Positions 8,805 to 17,270 of a stretch of DNA of 64,000 nucleotides are shown here, piece after piece; position 1 is the first letter of the stretch, and each line of letters opens with the position of its first letter. The DNA is taken from the NCBI GenBank assembly GCA_022184915.1, contig JAGTJU010000002.1, positions 372,001 to 436,000 on the forward strand. The letters are read 5' to 3'. A model generated the notes under the pieces. That model ran no database searches and was not told the origin of the DNA. It saw nothing but the letters and a program-made list of their open reading frames with translations. This DNA comes from Myxococcales bacterium (GTDB taxonomy: Bacteria; Myxococcota_A; Polyangia; Fen-1088). A program made the translations under genes and the position numbers.

Positions 8805-9512
8805 ATGAACGAGATACAAAAATCACGGTTGCCGTCCTGGAGGTTCTTCGTGATGTCAGGGGCAGTGATGCTCGTGGCCTGCAGGGCCAACCGAGAGCCC
8901 GAGGAAGGTGTATCGTCTGCGCGAACGGCCGAGCGTGGGTTCAACACGGCACCCCAAGACACCGTCGTTTACCCCACGGAGGCGGAGGGCGGCGCAGGCG
9001 AAGCTCGGGAGCAGGGGTCCGGGCCGCTCGATGGGCCTGGGGATTTAACTCGTCAGGTGCGTGGCGTGGTCGAGAGCGTCAGTCGAGCCGAAGGGCGCTT
9101 CGCCCTCGCGACCAACCAAGGACGCATCGTGCTGCAGGCGAAGCCGTTCCAGATCGCCGGGCTCCGACAAGGAGAAGTCTTCACCGCGACGTTCTCCAAG
9201 CACGGAGGCGATCGTTGGCTGACGAACGCCTTGCGAGGCCAGCCTCTGGAGGCGTTCGGCCGCCTGGCGCGCTTTTCAGGCCGCATCGAAGCGCTGGACA
9301 AGGCCGACGGGGCGTTCACGATCACCAGCACGACGGGGCAGGGGGGCATTCACCTCCAGGCCCACCCCGCCGAGTTGCAGGCGCTTCGCACCGGTCAGCG
9401 GGTGAACGTCACGGCGCAGCGGATCGGCGACACGCTCTGGGTCAGTGAAATCGTTCACGAAAGCGAAGGGGCGAGCGGCACGCGCGGCCGAGGGGCTAGG
9501 GACGACGAGTGA
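8805..9512 (+). CDS. Lipoprotein with two OB-like repeat domains
   Basis: 235 residues. A signal sequence ends in a good lipobox (LVAC, Cys at ~26). A Glu/Gly-rich linker follows, then two similar ~50-residue beta-rich repeats, at about 83-133 and 151-205. Both run 'R/S-G-x-V/I-E-x-(6)-G-x-F-x-(6)-G-x-I-x-L-Q-A' and end 'L-R-x-G-x-x-(V/F)-x-(V/A)-T', a pattern like DUF5666/OB-type domains. I do not recognise a characterised homologue. It is transcribed divergently from the membrane-protein operon and may share its control region. Confidence 0.65.
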   Translation: MNEIQKSRLPSWRFFVMSGAVMLVACRANREPEEGVSSARTAERGFNTAPQDTVVYPTEAEGGAGEAREQGSGPLDGPGDLTRQVRGVVESVSRAEGRFALATNQGRIVLQAKPFQIAGLRQGEVFTATFSKHGGDRWLTNALRGQPLEAFGRLARFSGRIEALDKADGAFTITSTTGQGGIHLQAHPAELQALRTGQRVNVTAQRIGDTLWVSEIVHESEGASGTRGRGARDDE

Positions 9513-9618
9513 CGAAGGCCACCGTCGAGGCGGGCGGCCTCGTGTGTTCTGCGGTTCACGTCGGTTCATTTGACATTCGTCCAGGGCGCCCGGCCGCGTC
9601 TGGGAAGACGTTGGAAGC

Positions 9619-11259
9619 ATGCCGCCAAAAGCCATGTCGTTCGGGTCTCTTTGGGAGCGTCGCCTCGTGCTCAAGGGCCTCGCAGCCGCGCCGTTGTGGG
9701 GGTGTGCCCATGGGGGGGCGCGTGAGGGGGCCCCGGTGTTCGACGTGACCCGTTTTGGGGCGCGGGGCGATGGGCAAACTGACGACACGTCGGCCGTGGC
9801 GCAGGCGCTGGCCGCATGTGGCCGTGCCGGTGGCGGAACGGTCTGGGTACCGGCGGGAACGTATCGGGTGGGCCCACTGCGCCTCGAGAGCCGGACCACG
9901 CTTTACCTGGACGCCGGCGCGACCTTGCAGGGGTCGACCCAGGTTGCTGACTATCCGGAGCGCATCGACCCCTATCGTGGCGATTCATCCCGAGCGGGCT
10001 TGTTGACGGCGTTTGGGGCCGAGACGATCGCGATTCTGGGACGAGGTACCCTCGATGGGGCCTCTCTCGCTTTCACGACGGATGATCTGTCCCATAAGGG
10101 GAGCGATCACCTGCCAGAGCTGACGCGGCAGGGTTCTGCCTTTCTGTCGGACGTTCCGTTCTCCGATGGGCCCTACCGCAAGGGAGAGAACAGACCCGGC
10201 AACGTGCTTCGCCTGCATGACTGCCGCAACGTTCGCATCGAAGGCATCACCATTCAGAACTCTTCCACCTGGAACGTGCGCCTGTCGAAGTGCCGCGATG
10301 TGGTGCTGAGGGGCCTTGATGTGAACAGCCGCGCCGCCGGTCTCAAGATTCCCAACGACGATGGTATCGACCTGCAGGAATGTGAGAGCGTTCGCATCTC
10401 GGACTGTCACATCGAGACGGGCGACGACTGTGTGGCGCTCTTCGGATCTTCGGGCGTGACCATGACCAACTGCTGGCTTCGCACGCGTTCCACGGCGGTG
10501 AGGGTTGGCTACGACGGCCCTGCAGCCACTCGGGGCTGTACCTTCTCGAACCTGGTCATCGACGATGCGAACCGCGGCTTGGGGGTCTTCGTGCGCGGCG
10601 CGGGAGACGTCGAGGACGTTTCCTTTTCGGATTGCGTGGTGCACACGCGCTTGATGACGGGACGCTGGTGGGGCAAGGGCGAGCCGATACACGTCTCGGT
10701 GGTGCCTTGGGACGAAGAGGCCACTGGCTTGGGCCGCGTGCGCGGCGTGCGTTTCCAGGGCATCCAAGCCCGGTCACCGGCTGGCATCGTGGCTTGGGGT
10801 GATCCGCAAAGCGAAATCGAGTCGCTCTCGTTCCGCGACATCGAGATGCATGTGCGCCGGGATCCTCTGGCGGCGTCCTACGGCGGCAACTTCGACCTTC
10901 GGCTTGCCAAAGACCCGCGGCTCAATCTCTTTGCTCATGAGATCCCCGGTCTGTTCGCGCGTCACGTGAGCCGGCTTTCCGTTGATCGCTTCGACCTGTC
11001 CTGGGACGATGACGTGATCGATTTTTATGGTCCGGCGCTGGTGGCGGAGCGCTTCGGAAGGGTCTCCGTGGCGCGGCTCTCCGGGCGAGCCGCCCATCCG
11101 GCGCGCGATGCAGCCTTGTGCTTTCGTGACGGCCACGAGGTCTCCGTCGTGGACTCCCGGGTGCAGGTCGCCCACGGGGGCTTCATCGAGGTCACTGAGG
11201 TCAAGACGCCCCTTCAGCTCGACCGAAACCAGGAGGTGCCGTTCTCGCCGGCCTCATGA
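9619..11259 (+). CDS. Glycoside hydrolase family 28 (polygalacturonase-like)
   Basis: 546 residues. The N-terminus has a Tat-like motif (ERRLVLKGLA, residues 13-22) followed by a Cys in a lipobox-like context (LWGC, ~29), so it is probably exported and lipidated. The mature part begins with the pectate-lyase-like start 'VTRFGARGDGQTDDT' and builds a right-handed beta-helix. Active-site motifs of GH28 are visible: NDDGID at ~246-251 (the usual NTDG site) and GDDCVAL at ~268-274, which supply the three catalytic Asp. The final part lacks clear RIK, so substrate specificity may differ from true pectin hydrolases. Its last 46 bases overlap the convergent HAD gene. Confidence 0.85.
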   Translation: MPPKAMSFGSLWERRLVLKGLAAAPLWGCAHGGAREGAPVFDVTRFGARGDGQTDDTSAVAQALAACGRAGGGTVWVPAGTYRVGPLRLESRTTLYLDAGATLQGSTQVADYPERIDPYRGDSSRAGLLTAFGAETIAILGRGTLDGASLAFTTDDLSHKGSDHLPELTRQGSAFLSDVPFSDGPYRKGENRPGNVLRLHDCRNVRIEGITIQNSSTWNVRLSKCRDVVLRGLDVNSRAAGLKIPNDDGIDLQECESVRISDCHIETGDDCVALFGSSGVTMTNCWLRTRSTAVRVGYDGPAATRGCTFSNLVIDDANRGLGVFVRGAGDVEDVSFSDCVVHTRLMTGRWWGKGEPIHVSVVPWDEEATGLGRVRGVRFQGIQARSPAGIVAWGDPQSEIESLSFRDIEMHVRRDPLAASYGGNFDLRLAKDPRLNLFAHEIPGLFARHVSRLSVDRFDLSWDDDVIDFYGPALVAERFGRVSVARLSGRAAHPARDAALCFRDGHEVSVVDSRVQVAHGGFIEVTEVKTPLQLDRNQEVPFSPAS

Positions 11260-11930
11260 GGCTGGCTGCGTATGCCGAGGGGCGACTCGTCGAAGTGGGC
11301 CAGGAGGTCTTCAGGATCCTCGTACACGGCGATCGCTTCGGCCAGGGGTGGTCCTGACCACCCTCCGCACCGTAGAGCGATGGTGGCGATACCCAGCCGT
11401 TGGGCTGCCTTTACGTCGTAGGGTGTATCGCCCAGCATGCAGAGGGCTGAAGCGGGCAGTCCCAGCTTTTCTTGGGCCGCGGCAACGATGTCGGGGTCGG
11501 GCTTCGAGCGCTCTGCATCGGAGGACGATGTGGACGTCTGCACGAGATCCGCGACGCCGGCCCTCGTGAGCAGCGCATCCAGCTGCTCCCGCTTCGACGA
11601 ACTGGCCACGGCGACCCTGTAGCCGGCCTGGCAGATGCGTTCGACCAGCTCGCGGGTACGGGGGAAAGCCCTGACCTGAGGCAGATAGAGCTCCTGGAAG
11701 ATCTCGTCGCGCCGGCGGGACAGCGCCTCGCCGTGAGCGGAGCTCTCCTCGACGTCCAAAACCTCGGCGAGCAGCTTGTCGCCGCCTTTACCGATGAGGG
11801 GACGCACGGTCTCGAAGGTGACCTCGTGACCTGCCTCGCAGAACGCGTCGACCCACGCCTGCGCGTGCAAATCGTTACTGTCCACGAGGGTTCCGTCTAC
11901 ATCCAGAATCACGGCGCGATCGTCAGTCAT
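11214..11930 (-). CDS. HAD family hydrolase (phosphatase/phosphomutase-like)
   Basis: 238 residues from ATG 11930, where the protein begins at the catalytic strand. HAD motif I is DVDGTLVD (nucleophile Asp10, acid Asp12); motif II is VASSSK, motif III the Lys in RSKPDP, and motif IV LGDTPYD. An all-helical cap lies between motifs I and II, as in beta-phosphoglucomutase and PGP-type phosphatases. The substrate is not predictable. The 3' end overlaps the convergent GH28 gene by 46 bases, and the start is divergent from the Prx-Grx gene. Confidence 0.9.
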   Translation of the reverse strand: MTDDRAVILDVDGTLVDSNDLHAQAWVDAFCEAGHEVTFETVRPLIGKGGDKLLAEVLDVEESSAHGEALSRRRDEIFQELYLPQVRAFPRTRELVERICQAGYRVAVASSSKREQLDALLTRAGVADLVQTSTSSSDAERSKPDPDIVAAAQEKLGLPASALCMLGDTPYDVKAAQRLGIATIALRCGGWSGPPLAEAIAVYEDPEDLLAHFDESPLGIRSQPHEAGENGTSWFRSS

Positions 11931-12017
11931 GGCTGTTCGTCCTCTCGCCACGTGGCTGCATCTCGCGTGCCATGCCCGACGGCGGGCGTTTGCCCTTAGG
12001 TCTGGTAGCTTTGGCTC

Positions 12018-12815
12018 ATGGAGAGTCGGGAAGGGCGGGAAGTGCCAGATGTCGAGGTCAACCACGGTCGCAACGGCGCGTGGCAGCCTCTCCGCTCGGG
12101 GCTTGTGTTCTCGGGCAAACGCATCGTGGCCTTCGGACTCCCCGGGGCGTTCACGCCTACGTGCTCCTCTGCGCACGTGCCCAGATTCGAGGAGTTGGCG
12201 CCCGCCTTTGCGCAGCAGGGGATCGACGAGTTGCTCTGCATCGCCGTCAACGACCCGTACGTGCTCGAAGCCTGGCGACGGAGCGAGGGGGTCAGCCGTC
12301 TTTCCTTCCTTGCCGACGGCAACGGAGACTTCACGCGCAAGCTCGGGATGCTCGTGGACAAGCGTGCCGAGGGTCTGGGCGAACGGTCATGGCGCTATGC
12401 CATGGTCGTTCGTGACGGCGTGATCGAGAAGATGTTCGTGGAAGCCGAACGCTCTGGCGATCCGTATCAGGTCTCGAGCGCAGACAACGTTTTGCACTGG
12501 CTGGATCCTGGGGGAAGACGCCCCCCTGACATCTTCATGCTCGGGCGGGAAGGTTGCTCGTACTGTGAACGAGCACGGGCGCTGCTCGAGGAGCGTCAGC
12601 TCGAGTTCGAGGAAGTGGCGGCGAATCCAAGGCGCCTCAAGGCGGTCTCGGGGCGTGAGACAACACCGCAAATCTTCGTGGATGGTGAGTACGTGGGAGG
12701 CTGCGACGATCTCGAGGCCTACCTGGAAGGTCACGCCTTGGAATTTCCTCGGCGGGGGGAGTCACGGGGCAGAGGCCCCAGCGGTTCGTGGTGGTGTCAT
12801 CGGTTTTTTGAATGA
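12018..12815 (+). CDS. Peroxiredoxin-glutaredoxin fusion (hybrid Prx5)
   Basis: 265 residues with two domains. Residues ~8-165 are a Prx5-type peroxiredoxin with the peroxidatic Cys49 in GLPGAFTPTCS. Residues ~170-250 are a glutaredoxin with the active site C180-S-Y-C183 and the TTPQIFVDG cis-Pro loop and GGCDDL glutathione-binding motif. Such hybrids reduce hydrogen and alkyl peroxides with glutathione, the Grx domain recycling the Prx domain. The last ~18 residues (Gly/Arg/Trp-rich) are unusual. It is divergent from the HAD gene and 106 bases before cysD. Confidence 0.93.
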   Translation: MESREGREVPDVEVNHGRNGAWQPLRSGLVFSGKRIVAFGLPGAFTPTCSSAHVPRFEELAPAFAQQGIDELLCIAVNDPYVLEAWRRSEGVSRLSFLADGNGDFTRKLGMLVDKRAEGLGERSWRYAMVVRDGVIEKMFVEAERSGDPYQVSSADNVLHWLDPGGRRPPDIFMLGREGCSYCERARALLEERQLEFEEVAANPRRLKAVSGRETTPQIFVDGEYVGGCDDLEAYLEGHALEFPRRGESRGRGPSGSWWCHRFFE

Positions 12816-12921
12816 CTGAACGCCGTTTTATCTCTTCGACGAGGGGGCGGGAAGCGCCCAAACCTTCCCCCGCCGGCGCCGACGTGCGTCGGTCGCCGAG
12901 AAGAGAAGACGGAGTCCAACC

Positions 12922-13833
12922 ATGGCCCCCCCACGAGGGATCGAACAGCTCGAGCAACAAAGTGTCTATGTGCTGCGTGAGGCGTTCCGCCACTTCGAGC
13001 GCCTCTGCATGCTGTGGTCCATCGGGAAAGACTCGACGGTACTGCTGTGGTTGGCTCGCAAGGCGTTCTTTGGTCACGTGCCGTTCCCCCTCGTTCACAT
13101 CGACGAAGGCTACGAGCTTCCCGAGATGTTGACGTACCGAGACCGGCTCGCGAAGGAGCTGAACCTCCGTCTCATCGTGGGTCGTAACGACGAGGCCATC
13201 GCGAAGGGCTTGACCTTTCCATCCACCCAGCACTTGCCCGACGACCATCCCGACAAGGTGACTCGCTTTGCGTGCTGCACCCGGCTCAAGAGCGAGGCGC
13301 TGCGCGGAACTCTCGATGGCAGCATGACCAGGTGGCGCTTCGACCAGGCCACGGCCGCCTACGTCGAAGACGAGGATCGCGGGCCGTATACGGGCGTCAT
13401 CGTCGGGGCACGGGCCGATGAAGAGGGGAGCCGCTCGAAGGAGCGCACGTTCTCTCCCCGAGACAAAAACCACCTGTGGGACATCGCGGACCAGCCTCCG
13501 GAGTTCTGGAACCAGTTCAAGACGGATTACGCGCCCGGAACGCACGTGCGGATTCATCCCCTTTTGGATTGGACCGAGGTGCAGATCTGGGAGTACATCG
13601 AGCGTGAGCGCATACCCACCGTGAGTCTCTACTACGACCAGGGGCAGGGACGACGTTACCGCAGCCTGGGCTGTGAGCCCTGCCAGGCCTCGATTGAAAG
13701 TCACGCCAAAAATCCCCAGGAGGTGCTCGTGGAGCTTCGCTCGGGGCGTCTGCGCAACATCGCTGAGCGTTCGGGACGTCTGCAGGACGGAAAACACGGC
13801 CTGGAAGAGCTTCGACGCGGCGGCTACATGTAA
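12922..13833 (+). CDS. cysD: Sulfate adenylyltransferase subunit 2 (CysD-type)
   Basis: 303 residues, the usual length for CysD. The PP-loop ATP-binding motif is S33-I-G-K-D-S instead of the commoner SGGKDS. Other family blocks are present: [22 protein letters not shown], the [14 protein letters not shown] loop, and the C-terminal SLGCEPCQ segment. CysD makes adenylyl sulfate from ATP and sulfate, normally as a complex with the GTPase CysN. No cysN, cysC or cysH is in the window, so the gene is isolated. The 85 bases after it contain only a weak hairpin followed by a short T-run. Confidence 0.85.
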   Translation: MAPPRGIEQLEQQSVYVLREAFRHFERLCMLWSIGKDSTVLLWLARKAFFGHVPFPLVHIDEGYELPEMLTYRDRLAKELNLRLIVGRNDEAIAKGLTFPSTQHLPDDHPDKVTRFACCTRLKSEALRGTLDGSMTRWRFDQATAAYVEDEDRGPYTGVIVGARADEEGSRSKERTFSPRDKNHLWDIADQPPEFWNQFKTDYAPGTHVRIHPLLDWTEVQIWEYIERERIPTVSLYYDQGQGRRYRSLGCEPCQASIESHAKNPQEVLVELRSGRLRNIAERSGRLQDGKHGLEELRRGGYM

Positions 13834-13919
13834 CAGAGGCTTCTCGCGCTGAGAGCGGTTTTTGGAAGTGGTCGCGAGCCGGCCGCCCGCGGGTGTGGCA
13901 TGGTTTGGTGAGGTGAGGA

Positions 13920-15518
13920 GTGGAGCCACGCAGTAGGGCAAACGCAGGAGGCGGTTCCGAGGAAAGCGCGGCGCGGGTGGTGCTGGCCGACTTGATCGAG
14001 CAAAACCGACTCGAGATCGTCGAGAGTTGGATCGAAAGGCTGCATGAGCTGAAGTTCCCGCCGGCACTCTCTCGAGAGGATCTGATGGACTCTCTCCCGG
14101 AGGTCTTGCACATCCTCGCCGAGCGGTTGCGGCAGCCCGGGCGCCCCGCGCTCGATGACGCCACGCTGGCCGCGCGGCACGGGGAGCAGCGCTTTTCGCT
14201 TCATATCTCCCTCGAGACGCTCGTGGCGGAGTACCTCCTACTCCGCGACGAGCTGGTCAAGTTCGCGCTCGAACACGGGGATCTCCGGGGCACGGAGTAT
14301 CGGACGATGAACGACTTCGTATCGTTCGGTCTCGCCAAAGCGACTGAGGCGCACGCGAGGTGCCGCGAGCGCCAGGTTCAAAGAGAGGCCGCGGACCAGC
14401 TGCGAGAGAGCCAGCGGGTGTTGTCTGAGCTCTTCGCCACGATGCCTTCGTACGCGGCCCTCACCCGCGGCCCCCAGCACGTCATCGAGCTCATCACGGA
14501 GCCGCTCAAGGCACTGTGGGGCGGGCGCGATCCCACGGGAAAGCCCCACCATGAAGCATACCCGGAGCTCGGGGCAGAGCACTTCCGTGCGTGGGATGGT
14601 GTCTACGCCCTGGCGCGCCCGTTTCGCGCGCAGGAGATCGAGGCGTGGGTCGACACGGGCGGCCCCAACCCAAGGAGGATGTTTTTCGACCTGACGTTGC
14701 TGCCGCGCCGCGGGGCCGACGGCACGGTTGAAGGCGTCGCGGCGTTTGCCTTCGACGTGACCGATCGGCGTGACGCAGAGGATGAGCTGCGCAGGCGCGC
14801 CCTCTTCGAACAGCAGCTGGTCGGCATCGTCAGTCACGATCTGCGCAGCCCGCTTACGGCGGTGATGTTCGGTGTCGAAGCTCTGCTTCGACGTGGCGAC
14901 TTGTCCGAGCCCGCCATACGCACGGCCCTTCGCATGCGCTCGAGCTCCCAGCGTGCAAGCCGTCTCGTCGATGATCTGCTCGATTTTTCACAGGCCCGTC
15001 TCGGGGGAAGCATCTCGATTCGTTTGCAGCCCGTCCATCTTGCAGAGGTCTGTCTGCGCGCCATTGAGGAGCTACGCATGAGTCACCCCGAGCGCACGAT
15101 CGCGTTCGAGGTCGCGGGCGATGTGAGCGTGAGGGGCGATGGCGACCGGCTTGCTCAGGTGGTGGGCAACCTGGTCTCGAACGCCTTGAAGTTCAGCCCG
15201 AGCGATGCGCACGTCGTCATCACGCTGCAGGCCGTGGAGGGAGGTGCAGAGATCGCCGTCTTCAATCCCGGGCCTTCGATTCCCGCTGATGCCCAGCAGC
15301 GCATATTCGAGCCGCTGCAACAAGTCTTTGGGGCCAGCCGAACGCCGGGAAGAAGCCTTGGACTTGGTCTGTTCATCGTCAAGCAGCTCGTCGAGGCGCA
15401 TGGAGGCCGCGTGGCCCTGCGCGCGAGCGATGCCAACGGCACCACCTTCTCGGTTTGGTTGCCCTCGGCGGGTCCCTCTCCTGAGACGCAGCAAGCGGGC
15501 CCCGCGCTCGTGAGGTGA
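13920..15518 (+). CDS. Sensor histidine kinase with RsbRD-like N-terminus and PAS domain
   Basis: 532 residues, soluble (no membrane segment), starting at GTG 13920 behind a GAGGTGAGGAG site. Residues ~20-145 resemble the RsbRD/RsbU N-terminal helical sensor domain (LADLIEQNRLEIVESWIERL). A PAS domain spans ~165-285 and ends FAFDVTDRRDAE. The dimerisation domain carries His306 in VSHDLRSPLTAV, and the HATPase domain carries N (NLVSNALKFS) and G (GLGLFIVKQL) boxes. No response regulator lies nearby, so it is an orphan kinase. Its ligand is unknown. Confidence 0.88.
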   Translation: MEPRSRANAGGGSEESAARVVLADLIEQNRLEIVESWIERLHELKFPPALSREDLMDSLPEVLHILAERLRQPGRPALDDATLAARHGEQRFSLHISLETLVAEYLLLRDELVKFALEHGDLRGTEYRTMNDFVSFGLAKATEAHARCRERQVQREAADQLRESQRVLSELFATMPSYAALTRGPQHVIELITEPLKALWGGRDPTGKPHHEAYPELGAEHFRAWDGVYALARPFRAQEIEAWVDTGGPNPRRMFFDLTLLPRRGADGTVEGVAAFAFDVTDRRDAEDELRRRALFEQQLVGIVSHDLRSPLTAVMFGVEALLRRGDLSEPAIRTALRMRSSSQRASRLVDDLLDFSQARLGGSISIRLQPVHLAEVCLRAIEELRMSHPERTIAFEVAGDVSVRGDGDRLAQVVGNLVSNALKFSPSDAHVVITLQAVEGGAEIAVFNPGPSIPADAQQRIFEPLQQVFGASRTPGRSLGLGLFIVKQLVEAHGGRVALRASDANGTTFSVWLPSAGPSPETQQAGPALVR

Positions 15519-15542
15519 GCGTCGAGGCCGCGTCCGGGATGT

Positions 15543-17129
15543 TCAACGTTGCGGGTGGGCGCCCGGGTGTGCTTGCTCTTGCGCGGGGACGTTCGTTGGC
15601 GCGTGCGGCTGCGGCGGGTCGTCAGCCAGTGTTTGGGGAGCCAAGGCCCGCGTGGCGGGGCCGTTCAGTACGGCGCCCCTCGTATCGAAGCGGCTGCCAT
15701 GGCACGGGCAGTCCCAGCTCTTCTCCGCACCGTTCCAATGGACGAGGCACCCCATGTGCGGACACACGGGCGACAGCGCGTGCAGCGCGCCGGCGTGGTC
15801 CCGGTACACGGCCAGCTGGCGACCCTCGTGCACCAGCAGCGCCCCCTCCCCCGCGGGTAGATCATCGGGCTTGGTGCGGGTGGGGCGCAGCCGGTCCCGG
15901 AGCATGTGAAGCGGAAAATCCACGTTCTCCATCACGAACTTTTTGGCTGATGCGAATGACGCCCACCGCGAAGGCCGGTACGTGTGCGCATAGCGATTCT
16001 TGTGACCCAGCACGCGGTCCGAAAGGATCATGGCGGCGAGCGTGCCCATCGTCATGCCCTGACCTGCGAACCCGGTGGCGATGTACACATGGCGCGAGAG
16101 CGGGTTGCGACCGATGTAAGCCAGGCCGTCCAAGGGATCGATGATCTGACCCGACCATCTCTGCTCGATCGGCAAGGGACCAAAGTGTCCCTCCACGTAG
16201 CGTTCGAGCGCCTCGAAGGGCCGGGTGGTGTCGGTCTCCTGACCCACCTTGTGATCGCTCCCCCCGACGATGAGCATGTTCGAGCCATCCTGGGTCACGT
16301 GCGTGCGGATGTAGTGGTAGGGGTCTTCCGTGTCCCAGAAAAGGCCAATCGGGTCCGGCGTGGGCAAACGCGCCGCGAGCGCGTACGAGCGGTACGCTGG
16401 GATCTTCGTGGCCATGCGCAGGCGATCGTTGACGGGGACGTGAGCCGCTACGATTACGTGGTCGGCGGTGAGCACGCCACCTTCCGTGATCACGCGGCAT
16501 CGGTCGGGCTCTTCCACGTCCAAGACCTGCGTTTCCTCGAAGATCTCACAGCCGTCCCCTGGGATCCGTTCGGCCAATGCCAAAACGTAGCGGCGCGGCT
16601 GGAACCTGGCCTGGTTCTCGAAGCGCAGGGTGCGGAACGTATCGAAGGGCAAAGGCGCGTGATCCATGAGGGTCACGTCCATGCCCAGGCGCATGCACGC
16701 GTCCGCTTCGCGCTCGATCTCCTCGGCGTGGGCGCGCTGGGCCGCATAGAGGTAGCCCGGAAGTCGTTCAAATTCGCAAGGGATCGAGAGCTCCGTGGTG
16801 AACTCCGCGATGCGCTCGATGGCGTCCCGCTGGGAGCGTGCCACCAGGCGGGTCGTTTCGAGCCCGAAGCGGTCCAGCAGGCTGTGGTATCGGGTGTCGA
16901 GCGATTGGGTCAGGTGGGCGGTGGTCTTGCTGGTCTCGCCCTTGCCCACCCGGCGCGACTCCAAGACCGCGACGGACTTGCCCATCCGCTTGAGCAGCAG
17001 CGTGGCCGTGATGCCCGTGATGCCCGCACCGATGATGGCTACATCGAAGCGTCGATGGCCCGTGAGCTTGGGATGGCGGGGCGCGACCTCGGAATCATCC
17101 GTCCATAGTGACGTCGCGTAGTTCGGCAT
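15543..17129 (-). CDS. FAD-dependent oxidoreductase with C-terminal Rieske domain
   Basis: 528 residues. Residues ~28-400 form a DAO/glycine-oxidase-type flavoprotein with the dinucleotide motif IIGAGITGITATLLL and the C-terminal FAD block ATGFAGQGMTMGTLAA. Residues ~430-510 are a Rieske [2Fe-2S] domain with ligands C456-P-H458 and C474-P-C-H477. The fusion is a known but uncharacterised family; the Rieske centre probably passes electrons to or from FAD. Its substrate is unknown. It is cytoplasmic (no signal). The reading end is 24 bases from the end of the convergent sensor kinase. Confidence 0.9.
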   Translation of the reverse strand: MPNYATSLWTDDSEVAPRHPKLTGHRRFDVAIIGAGITGITATLLLKRMGKSVAVLESRRVGKGETSKTTAHLTQSLDTRYHSLLDRFGLETTRLVARSQRDAIERIAEFTTELSIPCEFERLPGYLYAAQRAHAEEIEREADACMRLGMDVTLMDHAPLPFDTFRTLRFENQARFQPRRYVLALAERIPGDGCEIFEETQVLDVEEPDRCRVITEGGVLTADHVIVAAHVPVNDRLRMATKIPAYRSYALAARLPTPDPIGLFWDTEDPYHYIRTHVTQDGSNMLIVGGSDHKVGQETDTTRPFEALERYVEGHFGPLPIEQRWSGQIIDPLDGLAYIGRNPLSRHVYIATGFAGQGMTMGTLAAMILSDRVLGHKNRYAHTYRPSRWASFASAKKFVMENVDFPLHMLRDRLRPTRTKPDDLPAGEGALLVHEGRQLAVYRDHAGALHALSPVCPHMGCLVHWNGAEKSWDCPCHGSRFDTRGAVLNGPATRALAPQTLADDPPQPHAPTNVPAQEQAHPGAHPQR

Positions 17130-17194
17130 GGGATCTCTTTCGTGGGCGGGAAGAAACGGCCGAGGTCACGCGCGTCTCGCTGCGCCCCCGCCTC

Positions 17195-17221
17195 GAGAGG
17201 CAAGCCGCCATCTCGCCTCTC
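17195..17221 (-). terminator. Hairpin after beta-barrel gene
   Basis: Seven-base arms (17195-17201 and 17215-17221) with a 13-base loop, about 50 bases downstream of the stop of the beta-barrel gene on the minus strand. There is no T-run, so this is only a weak candidate. Confidence 0.3.
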
Positions 17222-17270
17222 TTGCGATGAGAGCGTGCAAGGGCTGCGCCGCTCTGACCGGCGTGGGTGT

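Noticed and set aside
12816-12921. SAM or other riboswitch ahead of cysD
   Set aside because: No conserved riboswitch core could be traced; only a GC-rich 106-base gap is seen.
12637-14067. 476-codon minus-strand frame over cysD and its surroundings
   Set aside because: It spans parts of three plus-strand genes and their gaps and has no recognisable fold.
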